The position numbers and the translations under genes were made by a program. From Collinsella aerofaciens (GTDB taxonomy: Bacteria; Actinomycetota; Coriobacteriia; Coriobacteriales; Coriobacteriaceae), in NCBI RefSeq assembly GCF_005844325.1, contig NZ_SPFY01000023.1:1-36458 (forward strand): a stretch of DNA of 36,458 nucleotides, written 5' to 3'. This document shows positions 26,442 to 35,504 of the stretch, one piece after another; the first letter of the stretch is position 1; each line of letters opens with the position of its first letter. The notes beneath the pieces are model-generated. The model did no database searches and had not been told where the DNA came from. It was given only the letters and a program-made list of their open reading frames with translations.

Positions 26442-27047
26442 ATGGCGACGGTGTACGGTTATGCGCGGGTGAGTTCGCGCGATCAGAACCTTAATCGGCA
26501 GCTGGATGCGCTGGGCGCCTATGGCGTGGGCTCGGCGAATATTTATGCCGACCATGCGAGCGGCAAGGACTTCGATCGACCGCGTTATCGCGAGCTGCTG
26601 CACGTCCTGGGAGACGGGGACGTACTGGTGGTGCTTTCTATCGACCGACTTGGCCGTAATTACTCCGAGATTCTTGAGGAATGGCGACGCATTACCAAGG
26701 AGCTCGGGGTTGCCATTGTGGTGTTGGACATGCCATTGCTTGACACGCGCGCTAGGGCCAGCGGCGCGCCGGATGTGACCAACGTCCTGATTGCCGATAT
26801 TGTGCTGCAACTGCTGAGCTACGTGGCGCAGGTAGAGCGCGAGAATATCCATCGGCGCCAAGCGGAGGGAATTGCAGCGGCGCGGGCGCGAGGGGTCCGT
26901 TTCGGTCGACCTCGCAAGCCGTGCCCTCCTCAGTTTGAGCTGGTGCGCGATAGCTATGAGGCGGGCGATATTACCCGCAGCCAGGCGGCAAAGTGCCTGG
27001 GCGTGTGCGTGGGGACGTTCGATCGCTGGATGCGCGAGGCGGGGTAG
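26442..27047 (+). CDS. serine recombinase (resolvase/invertase family)
   Basis: A 201-aa site-specific recombinase of the small serine (Tn3 resolvase/Hin) class. Ser11 in YARVSSRDQN is the nucleophile, and Arg residues of SIDRLGRNYSEI and of VERENIHRRQAEG complete the active site. The C-terminal helix-turn-helix (GDITRSQAAKCLGVCVGTFDRWM) binds DNA. ATG 26442 is chosen over upstream starts because the domain begins there and GGGGATGAG precedes it. No transposase, relaxase or invertible segment is visible nearby, so it is an orphan: a transposon relic, a phase-variation recombinase acting elsewhere, or a domesticated resolvase. Confidence 0.9.
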   Translation: MATVYGYARVSSRDQNLNRQLDALGAYGVGSANIYADHASGKDFDRPRYRELLHVLGDGDVLVVLSIDRLGRNYSEILEEWRRITKELGVAIVVLDMPLLDTRARASGAPDVTNVLIADIVLQLLSYVAQVERENIHRRQAEGIAAARARGVRFGRPRKPCPPQFELVRDSYEAGDITRSQAAKCLGVCVGTFDRWMREAG

Positions 27048-27151
27048 GGGTTTGCGTCGCTTTGTCGCTTCCTGTTGCGATTCAAATTTTGATACGGTGA
27101 CGATGCCATTTGGGGCTACACTCGCTGATATTCAAAAAAGGAGGTTGGCCC

Positions 27152-27733
27152 TTGGCGCGCGTAAAACAAATAATCGGATGGACCGCGATCGTTCTGTTCG
27201 CTGCAACGCTGGCGGGCATCTGGGTGCTGACGGAGCAAAATGCGGTGGAGACGTCGTTGCTGAGCGAGTCCACCGCGCGTGTGGTGGAGGGCCAGGCTAC
27301 GGGCGTTCAGGCTACCGGCATCACGGGTGAAATTCAGGCGGGGGACGGCATGACTGAGAGTACCAATCCGGCTGCCTCGACGGTCCAGCCTGGTCGACTT
27401 GCTTCCATTCGCATGTGGGTAGGCGCAAACGTCCGTCGCGTCGCCCATACCGTAGAGTTTTTCTTCGTCGGATTGGTCGCCTCGGTGATCGTGGTCTGCT
27501 TTTCCAGGCGTCCATGGAGTGTGTGTTCCCGTTGCGTGCCTGTGTTTCTCTTTTGCGCTGCCTGCTCCGTTGGCGACCAGGTGCATAAGATCTTTGTTCC
27601 CGGCAGGCATTTCGACGTTATCGATTTAGGATTCGATGCTGCGGGCTATGTCACCGCCATGCTGTTGGTATTGCTGGCAGCGGCGCTGGTGCGCCATGCG
27701 ACTCGGCCGATCGGCGCCCATGCGAGGCGCTAG
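27152..27733 (+). CDS. VanZ-like membrane protein
   Basis: A 193-aa membrane protein of the VanZ-like family. The start is read as TTG 27152, seven bases after AAGGAGG; upstream in-frame codons lack a ribosome site. Membrane segments lie at about residues 8-28, 100-120, 128-146 and 160-180. Family marks are RVAHTVEFFFVG (His and Glu in the second helix) and DQVHKIFVPGRHFDVIDLGFDAAGY, matching the VanZ pattern of Asp/Glu, Phe-x-Pro-Gly-Arg and Asp-x-x-x-Asn/Asp. Unlike most members it has a long hydrophilic Thr/Gly/Ala-rich loop (about 35-90) after the first helix. VanZ proteins give low-level teicoplanin or lipoglycopeptide tolerance in some hosts; the function here is unknown. Confidence 0.8.
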   Translation: MARVKQIIGWTAIVLFAATLAGIWVLTEQNAVETSLLSESTARVVEGQATGVQATGITGEIQAGDGMTESTNPAASTVQPGRLASIRMWVGANVRRVAHTVEFFFVGLVASVIVVCFSRRPWSVCSRCVPVFLFCAACSVGDQVHKIFVPGRHFDVIDLGFDAAGYVTAMLLVLLAAALVRHATRPIGAHARR

Positions 27734-27814
27734 CCGGTAACAAACCCGTTTCTGATAATGCGACCTTGTTGAATTATTTTGTGTCGCGCGTATTTCCGAG
27801 CGGTCGGATTTGAG

Positions 27815-27841
27815 GGGCGAGCGGTAGAACGCTCGCCCTTT
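27815..27841 (+). terminator. terminator after the VanZ-like gene
   Basis: Perfect 9-bp stem GGGCGAGCG (27815-27823) with CGCTCGCCC (27830-27838), six-base loop, TTT. Confidence 0.75.
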
Positions 27842-27863
27842 GTGCGCCACGATGCGGCACAAT

Positions 27864-27892
27864 GTACCGCAAAAGCTGTTTGTATCCGGTAC
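27864..27892 (+). promoter_or_regulatory. inverted repeat GTACCG/CGGTAC, candidate MurR operator
   Basis: GTACCG (27864-27869) and CGGTAC (27887-27892) are separated by 17 bases, placed 46 bases before the regulator gene. Suitable spacing for a dimeric regulator, but the link to MurR is inference. Confidence 0.35.
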
Positions 27893-27937
27893 GAATCGTT
27901 CGTTGGTCTTTAATTCTTCTCAACGGAGGTGTTTGAG

Positions 27938-28788
27938 ATGGCAAACGGATTGCTTTTGCGGCTTCGCGAGCGTGAGCTCAGCGCGAGCCCGGCGGAACGC
28001 AATGTCATCGCATATGTAAGCGCTCATCCGCACGAGGTGGTCGGGCTGTCCGTCCGCGGTCTTGCCGATGTCACGTTCTCCTCGCCCTCGAGCATTTTGC
28101 GCTTTTGCAAGCGTTTGGGTTTTGCGGGCTACAAGGAGTTCCAGCGCGAACTGATTGCCGAGCTGGCGCTCTTAGGTGACAAGAAAGACGTAGCCCTCGA
28201 GGACATCTCCATGGATGACAGCGTCGAACGTATCGTGGGGAAGGTGATGAAAAGCAACGTGCGCACGATCGAGGCGACGGCGCGAACGCTCGATTACACC
28301 GTCTTGGAGCGATGCGCGGCCCGTCTTAAGCGGGCACGCGCGGTCAATCTGTTCGGTATTGGTGCCTCTCGTTTGGTCGCGCACGACCGGCGCAAAAGCT
28401 CATGCGTGTCGACAAAGAGTGCCATCTGTACGACGACTGGCATGATCAGCTCTTATGTGCCAAGAACATGCATGAGGGCGATATGGCAATCGCCTTTAGC
28501 TACTCGGGCTTGACGCAAGAGGTGCTGGACTGCACCGCCGAGGCTCAACGTCACAACTGTCCCGTTGTGGCCGTTACCAAAGTAGATGGATCATCCAATC
28601 TTGCCACCATGGCCGATGCCGTGCTCGGCGTCGCTGCGAGTGAACCCTTGGTCCGCAGCGGTGCCATGGCTTCGCGTATGGCCCAGCTTATGGTTGTCGA
28701 TGCCCTGTACGCTGCTTACGTTGCCAGCGACTACGAACGGGCGACGCATGTCATAAAGCAAAACTACATCGAGAAACAGGAAAGATGA
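27938..28788 (+). pseudogene. murR: MurR/RpiR-family regulator with a one-base frameshift
   Basis: Transcriptional regulator with an N-terminal RpiR helix-turn-helix (residues 1-80: LSVRGLADVTFSSPSSILRFCKRLGF) and a C-terminal SIS sugar-phosphate-binding domain. The frame starting at ATG 27938 reads up to NLFGIGASRLVAHD and then goes off course; the rest of the SIS domain (QKLMRVDKECHLYDDW to the end at 28788) continues in the next frame. One missing base near 28388-28389 explains it. Both halves are otherwise well conserved, so this is a recent mutation or a sequencing error. In a full protein, MurNAc-6P would be the expected inducer, since murQ follows 10 bases on. If truly broken, the cluster would lose this control. 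Confidence 0.88.
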
Positions 28789-28798
28789 GGTGAATGAA

Positions 28799-29722
<924 letters not shown>

Positions 29723-29779
29723 GTGCACGGCGTGAGCTGATATGACATCTAGACGAGATACCCAATACAAGGAGGAGTT

Positions 29780-31210
29780 ATGACGAACAAAGAGCTGGCT
29801 CAAAAGCTGCTGGACCTTTTGGGCGGTAAAGACAACGTGCTCGCAAACGCGGCGTGCATGACGCGCCTGCGCGTGACCGTCAAAGACACGGGCAACGTCG
29901 ACACGGAGGGTATTAAGGCGCTCGACGGCGTGATGGGCCTGGTCGAGGACGACACGATGCAGATCGTGCTGGGTCCGGGCAAGGTGAATAAGGTGCTCGA
30001 GGAGTTCTCCAAGCTCACCGGCCTTGCGAAAGGCGTTGCCGACGAGAGCGTGGTTGACGCTGCGGCCACGAACAAGGCCGCGCAGAAGGCCAAGTACGAG
30101 TCCAAGCCGGTTCAGGCCTTCCTCAAGAAGATTTCCAATGTCTTCGTCGCCCTGCTTCCCGGCATCATTGCGGCTGGCCTCATCAACGGTATCTGCAACG
30201 TCATTAACGTCTCGACGGCAGGCGCGCTTGCAGGCGAGTGGTGGTACCAGGGCATTCGTTCCATGGGCTGGGCCCTGTTTGCCTATCTGCCCATCTTGGT
30301 GGGCTATAACGCGGCACGTGAGTTTGGTGGCTCCGCTGCGCTGGGCGGCATCGCCGGCATGATGTGTATCGCCAACAGTGCCATGCCCCTGCTTGCGCCT
30401 GGCGCGGCTGATCCTGCCACTGCCATTCTGCTGCCGCTCACCAATGCGCAGTACAACCCCGCAGCGGGCGGCATGATCGCGGCTCTCATCGCTGGTGCAT
30501 TTTTTGCCTGGATGGAGCGTCAGATTCGCAAGGTTATGCCCAACGCACTCGACACGTTCCTGTCCCCGCTGCTGGTGCTCATCATCGGCGCCTTTGCTCT
30601 GATGCTCGTCATCCAGCCGGTTGGCGCATGGCTGACGACTGCCATCTTTAGCGTTTTGACCTTTATCTTCGAGAAGTTGGGCGTCCTGGGCGGCTATATC
30701 CTGTCGGCAGGCTTCTTGCCGCTGGTGTCCGTCGGCCTGCATCAGGCGCTCACGCCGATCCACGCTATGCTCAACGATCCCGACGGCGCTACCAAGGGTA
30801 TCAATTACCTGCTTCCCATCCTTATGATGGCTGGCGGCGGCCAGGTCGGTGCCGGTTTGGCGCTGTACTTTAAGACCAAGAACGCCAAGCTCAAGAAGTA
30901 CGTCGCCGAGTCCATCCCCGTTGGAATCCTGGGTGTGGGCGAGCCTCTGATGTATGCTGTTACGCTGCCGCTCGTTCGTCCGTTTGTGACGGCCTGCCTG
31001 GGTGCCGGATTTGGCGGCGCGCTCGCGGCGCTGCTTCACATCGGCACGGTTTCTCAGGGCGTTTCCGGTCTGTTTGGCCTGCTGATCGTCGTTCCTGGCC
31101 AGCAGCTCGGCTACGTTGCCGCTATGCTGCTTGCCTATGCCGCCGGCTTTGTCCTGACGTGGTTCTTTGGCGTCGACGAGCAGAAGATCAACGAGTTCTT
31201 TGGCGAGTAG
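29780..31210 (+). CDS. murP: PTS EIIBC component, MurNAc-type
   Basis: Phosphotransferase-system transporter, 476 aa, with EIIB first and EIIC after and no EIIA. The EIIB phosphorylation site is Cys26 (NAACMTRLRVTV). EIIC begins near residue 115 with about ten membrane segments and the GVGEPLMYAVTLP loop typical of the glucose/sucrose superfamily. It should take up MurNAc or MurNAc-GlcNAc and phosphorylate it at C6; the phosphate must come from an EIIA encoded elsewhere. AAGGAGG lies seven bases before the ATG. Specificity is inferred from murR and murQ upstream and mupG downstream; a sucrose- or trehalose-type PTS would look similar in sequence. Confidence 0.85.
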   Translation: MTNKELAQKLLDLLGGKDNVLANAACMTRLRVTVKDTGNVDTEGIKALDGVMGLVEDDTMQIVLGPGKVNKVLEEFSKLTGLAKGVADESVVDAAATNKAAQKAKYESKPVQAFLKKISNVFVALLPGIIAAGLINGICNVINVSTAGALAGEWWYQGIRSMGWALFAYLPILVGYNAAREFGGSAALGGIAGMMCIANSAMPLLAPGAADPATAILLPLTNAQYNPAAGGMIAALIAGAFFAWMERQIRKVMPNALDTFLSPLLVLIIGAFALMLVIQPVGAWLTTAIFSVLTFIFEKLGVLGGYILSAGFLPLVSVGLHQALTPIHAMLNDPDGATKGINYLLPILMMAGGGQVGAGLALYFKTKNAKLKKYVAESIPVGILGVGEPLMYAVTLPLVRPFVTACLGAGFGGALAALLHIGTVSQGVSGLFGLLIVVPGQQLGYVAAMLLAYAAGFVLTWFFGVDEQKINEFFGE

Positions 31211-31277
31211 TTTGATATCGCGAGCCGTGTTGCTCAGAGCTCGCGGCGCGCGGCAGATTTCTTGATGTTATGGTTGT

Positions 31278-31311
31278 GCCGGCGGGGCTAGCTGCTCCGC
31301 CGGCCTTTTTT
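31278..31311 (+). terminator. terminator between murP and mupG, possible attenuator
   Basis: GCCGGCGG (31278-31285) pairs with CCGCCGGC (31297-31304), with TTTTTT at 31306-31311. The ribosome site of the next gene begins at once (AAAGGAG, 31312-31318). Confidence 0.85.
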
Positions 31312-31327
31312 AAAGGAGCGTTGAAGC

Positions 31328-32380
31328 GTGAAAACGGGTATTTCGATTTATCTTTCCAGCCCTTTGCAGGATATTGAGCGGACGATTGAGCGTGGTGCCG
31401 CGGCGGGTGCGCGCTATGCGTTCACCTCGCTGCATATTCCCGAGGATGGGGGAGCGGCGTATGCCGATAAGGTCCGTCATGTGCTGTCGCTGCTTTCCGC
31501 CCGCGGCATTGCGCTCATTGCCGATGTGGGGCCTCGCACGTGCGATTTGCTCGGGCTTGAGCGCATCGAGGCCCTGCGCGATCTGGGGTTGGAATACCTT
31601 CGTTTGGACTATGGCTTTAGCGCCCAGCGGGTCGCGGAGCTGTCCGGTGTATTTCGCATTGTGGTCAATGCATCGACAGTGAGTTCTGATGAAATCGCAT
31701 CGTGGCGTGAGGCCGGTGCCGATGTGACTCGTTTTGCCGCCTGCCACAATTTTTACCCCAAGCCTTATACCGGTTTAGCTCTGGAGGACATTGCTCGGGT
31801 GAATCTTCGTCTTGCGGCGCTTGGATTCGAAATCATGGCTTTTGTGCCGGGTGATGCTAACGTTCGCGGGCCGGTATTCGAGGGACTGCCGACGGTCGAG
31901 GCGCAGCGCGGTCGCGCGTCAAAGGTTGCTCTCAATATGCTTGAGCTTGCACATGGCGCCGATTGCGACATTGTGTTGGTCGGCGACCCCGATCTATCCG
32001 ATGCGGGCTGGGCGCAGTTTGCTCAAGTTTCCGCCGGATACGTGGACCTGCAATGCGAGCTTGAGCCCGGTTATGCCTATGCGCGCGGGCAGATTCATCA
32101 CGACCGGCCCGACTCGAGCGTCCTCATCTTTAGGTCTCAGGAGTCACGTACGACGCTTAAGCCGGATTCCGTGCCGACGGATGCCGGAGCCGGCCTGCCG
32201 CGAAAGGCGGGGTCGATCGCTGTGAGCAATAGCGGATATGGGCGCTACGAAGGCGAGCTTGAGATTGCGCGGGTCGATCTTCCCGGTGACGAGCGCATGA
32301 ACGTTGCGGGCCATATCACGCCCGAGGCAATGGAGCTACTGCCGTTCATCAAACGCGGATTCGGGGTACGGTTCGTTTAG
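31328..32380 (+). CDS. mupG: MupG-like 6-phospho-N-acetylmuramidase (DUF871)
   Basis: Member of the DUF871 family, 350 aa, of which Staphylococcus aureus MupG is the studied case: it splits MurNAc-6P-GlcNAc, imported by the PTS, into MurNAc-6P and GlcNAc. N-terminal TIM-barrel part: GISIYLSSP, FTSLHIPED, LRLDYGFS, NASTVS, and CHNFYPKPYTGL with DIARVN; a smaller C-terminal domain (from about 240) with KAGSIAVSNSGYGRYEGELEIA. The start is GTG 31328, nine bases after AAAGGAG. It is cytosolic and lacks a signal peptide. It completes the MurNAc pathway of the cluster. Confidence 0.87.
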   Translation: MKTGISIYLSSPLQDIERTIERGAAAGARYAFTSLHIPEDGGAAYADKVRHVLSLLSARGIALIADVGPRTCDLLGLERIEALRDLGLEYLRLDYGFSAQRVAELSGVFRIVVNASTVSSDEIASWREAGADVTRFAACHNFYPKPYTGLALEDIARVNLRLAALGFEIMAFVPGDANVRGPVFEGLPTVEAQRGRASKVALNMLELAHGADCDIVLVGDPDLSDAGWAQFAQVSAGYVDLQCELEPGYAYARGQIHHDRPDSSVLIFRSQESRTTLKPDSVPTDAGAGLPRKAGSIAVSNSGYGRYEGELEIARVDLPGDERMNVAGHITPEAMELLPFIKRGFGVRFV

Positions 32381-32472
32381 CGTGTGACCCGTGGGCTACA
32401 ATTGGCCCATCATACGAAGGCGCCTCGTGTGGCGTGTGCCCGCGTTGGCCGATCTATATTCGGAGGATTCCC

Positions 32473-32832
32473 ATGACCGTACTGTTTGTTGAATATCCCA
32501 AGTGCTCGACCTGTAAGAAGGCCAAGGCATGGCTGGACGAACATGGGGTAGAGTACATCGACCGCGATATCGTTTTGGACAATCCCGCGGCTGATGAGCT
32601 TGCGACCTGGATTGCTCGTTCGGGGCTGCCGGTGCGGCGCTTCTTTAATTCGTCGGGCATGAAATATCGAGAGCTGGGCCTGAAGGCGCGGTTGGATGCG
32701 GGCATGACGAATCGGGAGTGCTACGAGCTGCTGGCGACCGACGGCATGCTGGTCAAGCGTCCGCTGCTGGTGGGCGACGACTTTGCGATTCCCGGCTTTA
32801 GGGAAGCGGCTTGGGCCGAGGCGTTGCTGTAG
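32473..32832 (+). CDS. ArsC/Spx-family thioredoxin-fold protein
   Basis: A 119-aa protein with the ArsC/Spx fold (arsenate reductase-like, thioredoxin superfamily). The redox pair is Cys10-Cys13 in YPKCSTCKKA, and RRFFNSSGMKYRELGLK is the usual central motif. KRPLLV near the C-terminus is the conserved RP region. With CxxC it could be Spx/MgsR-like (transcription through RNA polymerase) or a YffB-like reductase of unknown substrate; the sequence alone does not decide. Start ATG 32473 with GGAGG six bases upstream. A -10-like TACAAT lies at 32397-32402. Confidence 0.85.
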   Translation: MTVLFVEYPKCSTCKKAKAWLDEHGVEYIDRDIVLDNPAADELATWIARSGLPVRRFFNSSGMKYRELGLKARLDAGMTNRECYELLATDGMLVKRPLLVGDDFAIPGFREAAWAEALL

Positions 32833-32839
32833 CGGCTGC

Positions 32840-33009
32840 GGAAAGTGCGTCCCGTTTTGAGCTCGGATTCCGGGACGCAGTTTCCGGTTGAAGGGGCTAG
32901 CGGAAACCGTATCCCAGTTTGAGCGCGAAATCTGGGATACGGTTTCCGTTTGGGGCCTCTAGGGGAAAGCGCGTCCCGTTCTGGACGTAAATTCCGGGAT
33001 GAGCTTTCC
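32840..33009. repeat. three tandem 46-bp palindromes at a 62-bp period
   Basis: Palindromes at 32840-32885, 32902-32947 and 32964-33009, each 46 bases, with 16-base spacers. Each begins GGAAA and ends TTTCC and has a GTCCCG or ATCCCAG core. The middle one has perfect 16-bp arms; the outer two have one to three mismatches. They fill the gap between the convergent ArsC-like and hypothetical genes. Confidence 0.85.
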
Positions 33010-33052
33010 GGTTGGCGGGCATGCGCACTATCCCGGCTGGCGGGCATATGCG

Positions 33053-33463
33053 CTAATCCTCAAGCTGTGCCCATTCGTGCGGATCGTAGACCTTTACGTG
33101 CTTGTTGGGCTTGCCGCTCCAGTACTCCTCGTCCATAAAGGGCAGATATGCCTGAATGCCGGGGCAGATAAAGGGAATCCGCTGCTGTTGCAGTCGCTCG
33201 CGCTGGCGCTGCTCCAGGTGCGCCTCGGATATGACGGTCGGCATGCCGGACAGCTCGACGAGGCTTGCCTGGATTCGCTTAAGGTCGGGGAGTCCCGCGT
33301 GCCATGACATCCGCATGATTAAAAAGGATGCACGGCGGTATTTTGCCTGCACCACAGTAATGGCGGGGCGTAACGTGGGGTGAATTTTGTCCCGTTCGGG
33401 CCAAAGGTCGGCAGTGATCTCGAGGCCCAGGGTCTCCCATAGGTAATCAAGCTCTTCGTCCAT
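33053..33463 (-). CDS. hypothetical protein, possibly a lone regulator N-domain
   Basis: A 136-aa soluble protein, transcribed leftwards. I do not recognise it with certainty. The segment LSGMPTVISEAHLEQRQRERLQQQRIPFICPG followed by AYLPF resembles the N-terminal domain of some winged-helix (MarR-like) regulators, where a similar 'exchange, re-root, key residue' stretch precedes the DNA-binding domain; the winged helix itself is missing here. It could be a shortened relative or a different family. Codon use fits the chromosome and the frame is clean. It has the three palindromes behind its 3' end and the tRNA genes behind its start. Confidence 0.6.
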   Translation of the reverse strand: MDEELDYLWETLGLEITADLWPERDKIHPTLRPAITVVQAKYRRASFLIMRMSWHAGLPDLKRIQASLVELSGMPTVISEAHLEQRQRERLQQQRIPFICPGIQAYLPFMDEEYWSGKPNKHVKVYDPHEWAQLED

Positions 33464-33666
33464 GGCGCCTCGATATCTACGCGATCATTGATACTTCGAT
33501 TGTGTTGCCTGGTGCTATCGTTTTCACGGTAGAATCTGCCAACGGTTGACGGCTACCGCTCACGGCGTTTTGCCCTTCGTGTACAGCGGTTGGCTTCACA
33601 GGTCCTTCACGGGTTGGGCCAATTTAGGCCAATTTGGCTGAATTTCAAAAAAGTCAAAATTGGGGC

Positions 33667-33695
33667 TTGCGTCACGGCGGGACTTCCCGTATATT
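33667..33695 (+). promoter_or_regulatory. promoter of the tRNA-Gln/tRNA-Glu unit
   Basis: TTGCGT (33667-33672), 17-base spacer, TATATT (33690-33695), 44 bases before tRNA-Gln. Upstream, 33617-33650 holds GGCCAATTT twice in tandem in an AT-rich stretch, which may act as an UP element. Confidence 0.75.
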
Positions 33696-33739
33696 TCTTT
33701 CTTGCGCAAAGGCACAGCCGAGCGCAGCGATGCAGTCAT

Positions 33740-33813
33740 TGGGATGTCGTCTAATGGCAGGACAGCGGATTCTGGTTCCGTCAATGGGGGTTCGACTCCC
33801 TCCATCCCAGCCA
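33740..33813 (+). tRNA. tRNA-Gln (anticodon CUG)
   Basis: Acceptor stem TGGGATG/CATCCCA, D arm GTCTAATGGCAGGAC, anticodon stem GCGGA/TCCGT with loop TTCTGGT giving CUG, T arm with GGTTCGACTCC, discriminator G and an encoded CCA (33811-33813). Decodes CAG. Confidence 0.96.
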
Positions 33814-33830
33814 TTGCATTTGCTACATAT

Positions 33831-33907
33831 GGCCCGTTCGTCTAGCGGTTTAGGACGCCGCCCTCTCAAGGCGGAGATCACCAGTTCGAATCTGGTACGG
33901 GCTACCA
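33831..33907 (+). tRNA. tRNA-Glu (anticodon CUC)
   Basis: Acceptor stem GGCCCGT/ACGGGCT (first pair G-U), anticodon stem CCGCC/GGCGG with loop CTCTCAA giving CUC, T arm with AGTTCGAATCT, discriminator A and encoded CCA (33905-33907). Decodes GAG. 17 bases after tRNA-Gln, so one transcript. Confidence 0.96.
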
Positions 33908-33918
33908 CAAAATGAACG

Positions 33919-33946
33919 CCCGGGCCTCGTAAGAGACCCGGGTTTT
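33919..33946 (+). terminator. terminator of the tRNA unit
   Basis: CCCGGG-C-CTC pairs with GAG-A-CCCGGG around GTAA, followed by TTTT. Confidence 0.85.
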
Positions 33947-34005
33947 GTGTATTGACCGATGTTTAAGGCGCGCGTTGAGTCTGCCGCCCGGACCGAGGAG
34001 TTGTC

Positions 34006-34923
34006 ATGGACCTGCCCATCAGCTTGCAAGACATCACGTATGCCGAGAACTATCTGGCGCAGGGCGACCTGGCTACGGCGACGCCGCTGCTGGAGCGCCT
34101 GGTGGAGCTCGCCGAGGAGTATATCGACGCCGAGTGCAAGACGGAGGAGAAGCGCCAATACTTTAGCTTCGATAGCAAGTTTGAGCGCTTGGCCTATCGC
34201 CGCGTGGAGAAGGATCCGCGCGAGCTCGTGCAGGTCGAGGTGCCGTTTGACCGCCTGTACTCTGACATGGCGTTTGCCTACATTCGCCAGCAGGATTATG
34301 TGAGCGCTCGTAATGCCTTGATGCAGGCTGTGCGTTGGGACCCCATGAACTGCAACTATCGCTTGGATTTGGCCGAGCTGTTCCGCGCTCTCGAGGACAA
34401 GCAGGAGTGGGCTTCGCTTTCGTTTTCGGTGCTAGAGCGCGCGAGCGATGGCAAGTGCGCCGCCCGCGCTTACGCCAATCTGGGTCAGTACTTCTTGGAG
34501 CCCGAGACCGAGAACGTTTCGGCTGCCGTGGGCTGCGCGCGTCTGGCGCTGCGCCTGGCGCCCAACGATACGCATACGACGCGCCTGCTCAACAAGATCC
34601 ATACTACCTATCCGGATGCCGCCGAGGAGAGCGACGAGCACGTGATGGGCGAGCTGGCGTTGCAGGGCGTTCCGACCTCGCCTTCGGCCGAGATTGCCAT
34701 CTGCCTGATTATGTGCGCGACCGATGCTGCAAGCGACGGCGACAAGCAGGAGGCGACGCGCCTGACGGCGCGTGCTCGCGACTTGGTGGGCGAGGAGGCC
34801 TGTGCGGCGATTATTAAACTGGTGCGCGAGAGCGATGCCGAGCTCAATGCCGAGCGCAAGGCAAAGCACGCGGGTGTCGACAAGGGCGCTGACGATGTCA
34901 AGGAGGCCGACGATGCCCAGTAA
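34006..34923 (+). CDS. tetratricopeptide-repeat protein
   Basis: A 305-aa cytosolic protein of helical repeats. TPR-like units are visible at about residues 12-45 (AENYLAQGDLATATPLLERLVE), 84-117 (SDMAFAYIRQQDYVSARNALMQAVRWDP), 119-150 and 155-190 (YANLGQYFLEPETENVSAAVGCARLALRLAPND). The tail (from about 270) is Lys/Ala/Asp-rich. TPR proteins hold other proteins; the partner is unknown. GAGGAG lies seven bases before the ATG. The end overlaps smpB by 11 bases, so the two are translated together, which hints at a link to ribosome rescue (inference). Confidence 0.85.
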   Translation: MDLPISLQDITYAENYLAQGDLATATPLLERLVELAEEYIDAECKTEEKRQYFSFDSKFERLAYRRVEKDPRELVQVEVPFDRLYSDMAFAYIRQQDYVSARNALMQAVRWDPMNCNYRLDLAELFRALEDKQEWASLSFSVLERASDGKCAARAYANLGQYFLEPETENVSAAVGCARLALRLAPNDTHTTRLLNKIHTTYPDAAEESDEHVMGELALQGVPTSPSAEIAICLIMCATDAASDGDKQEATRLTARARDLVGEEACAAIIKLVRESDAELNAERKAKHAGVDKGADDVKEADDAQ

Positions 34924-35383
34924 GCGCGAGCGCAAACTCATCTCCAAGAATCGCTCGGCACATCACGAGTACTTTATCGATGAGACATTTGAGTGCGGCA
35001 TTGAACTGAGCGGCACCGAGGTCAAGTCGATTCGCGAGCGCGCCTGTCAGATCACTGACACTTTTGCGCTGATTCGTGGCGGCGAGTGCTGGCTCGTCGG
35101 CCTGCATATCCATCCTTATAGCCATGGTGGCGTGTGGAATCGCGATCCCGATCGTCGTCGTCGTCTGCTGCTGCACCGCAAGGAGATTGACTTTCTTGAC
35201 GGCAAACTTCGCAACCGTGGTTATGCGCTGGTTCCGTTGGAGCTCTACTTTAATACGGACGGCCGCGTAAAGCTGCTGCTGGGTCTGGGTCGCGGCAAGA
35301 AGCTCTACGACAAGCGCGAGGACATGGCCAAGCGTGATGTCCAACGCGAGATCGACCGCGCCCTTAAGGAACGCAACCGCTAG
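34913..35383 (+). CDS. smpB: SsrA-binding protein SmpB
   Basis: Partner of tmRNA in trans-translation; it takes tmRNA to stalled ribosomes. 156 aa, normal length. Family marks: NRSAHHEYFIDETFECGIEL, GTEVKSIRE, HIHPYSHGGVWNRDPDRRRRLLLHRKEI, and VPLELYFNTDGRVKLLLGLGRGKKLYDKRE. The basic C-terminal tail (KRDVQREIDRALKERNR), which enters the mRNA channel, is complete. ATG 34913 has AAGGAGG six bases upstream; the longer frame before it is the TPR gene in another frame. ssrA itself is not in the window. Confidence 0.95.
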   Translation: MPSKRERKLISKNRSAHHEYFIDETFECGIELSGTEVKSIRERACQITDTFALIRGGECWLVGLHIHPYSHGGVWNRDPDRRRRLLLHRKEIDFLDGKLRNRGYALVPLELYFNTDGRVKLLLGLGRGKKLYDKREDMAKRDVQREIDRALKERNR

Positions 35384-35396
35384 GCGCTCTATATAA

Positions 35397-35461
35397 GTTG
35401 CGGTGAGATACGGACTGTTTTGCCTGTTTGAGGGGCTATTCAGTCCCTATTTCACCGCAAC
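35397..35461. repeat. 65-bp palindromic repeat, copy 2
   Basis: Second copy of 21447-21510, starting GTTGCGGTGAGATA and ending TATTTCACCGCAAC. Arm changes include a G-U-compatible one. It lies just after smpB. Confidence 0.85.
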
Positions 35462-35504
35462 TGCGGGCGTCTTATCTTTCTTACTGTTCTGACACATATG
35501 TCTC

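Noticed and set aside
32840-33009. CRISPR array
   Set aside because: Only three units; the repeats are diverged palindromes of 46 bases with 16-base, partly similar spacers, and no cas gene is present.
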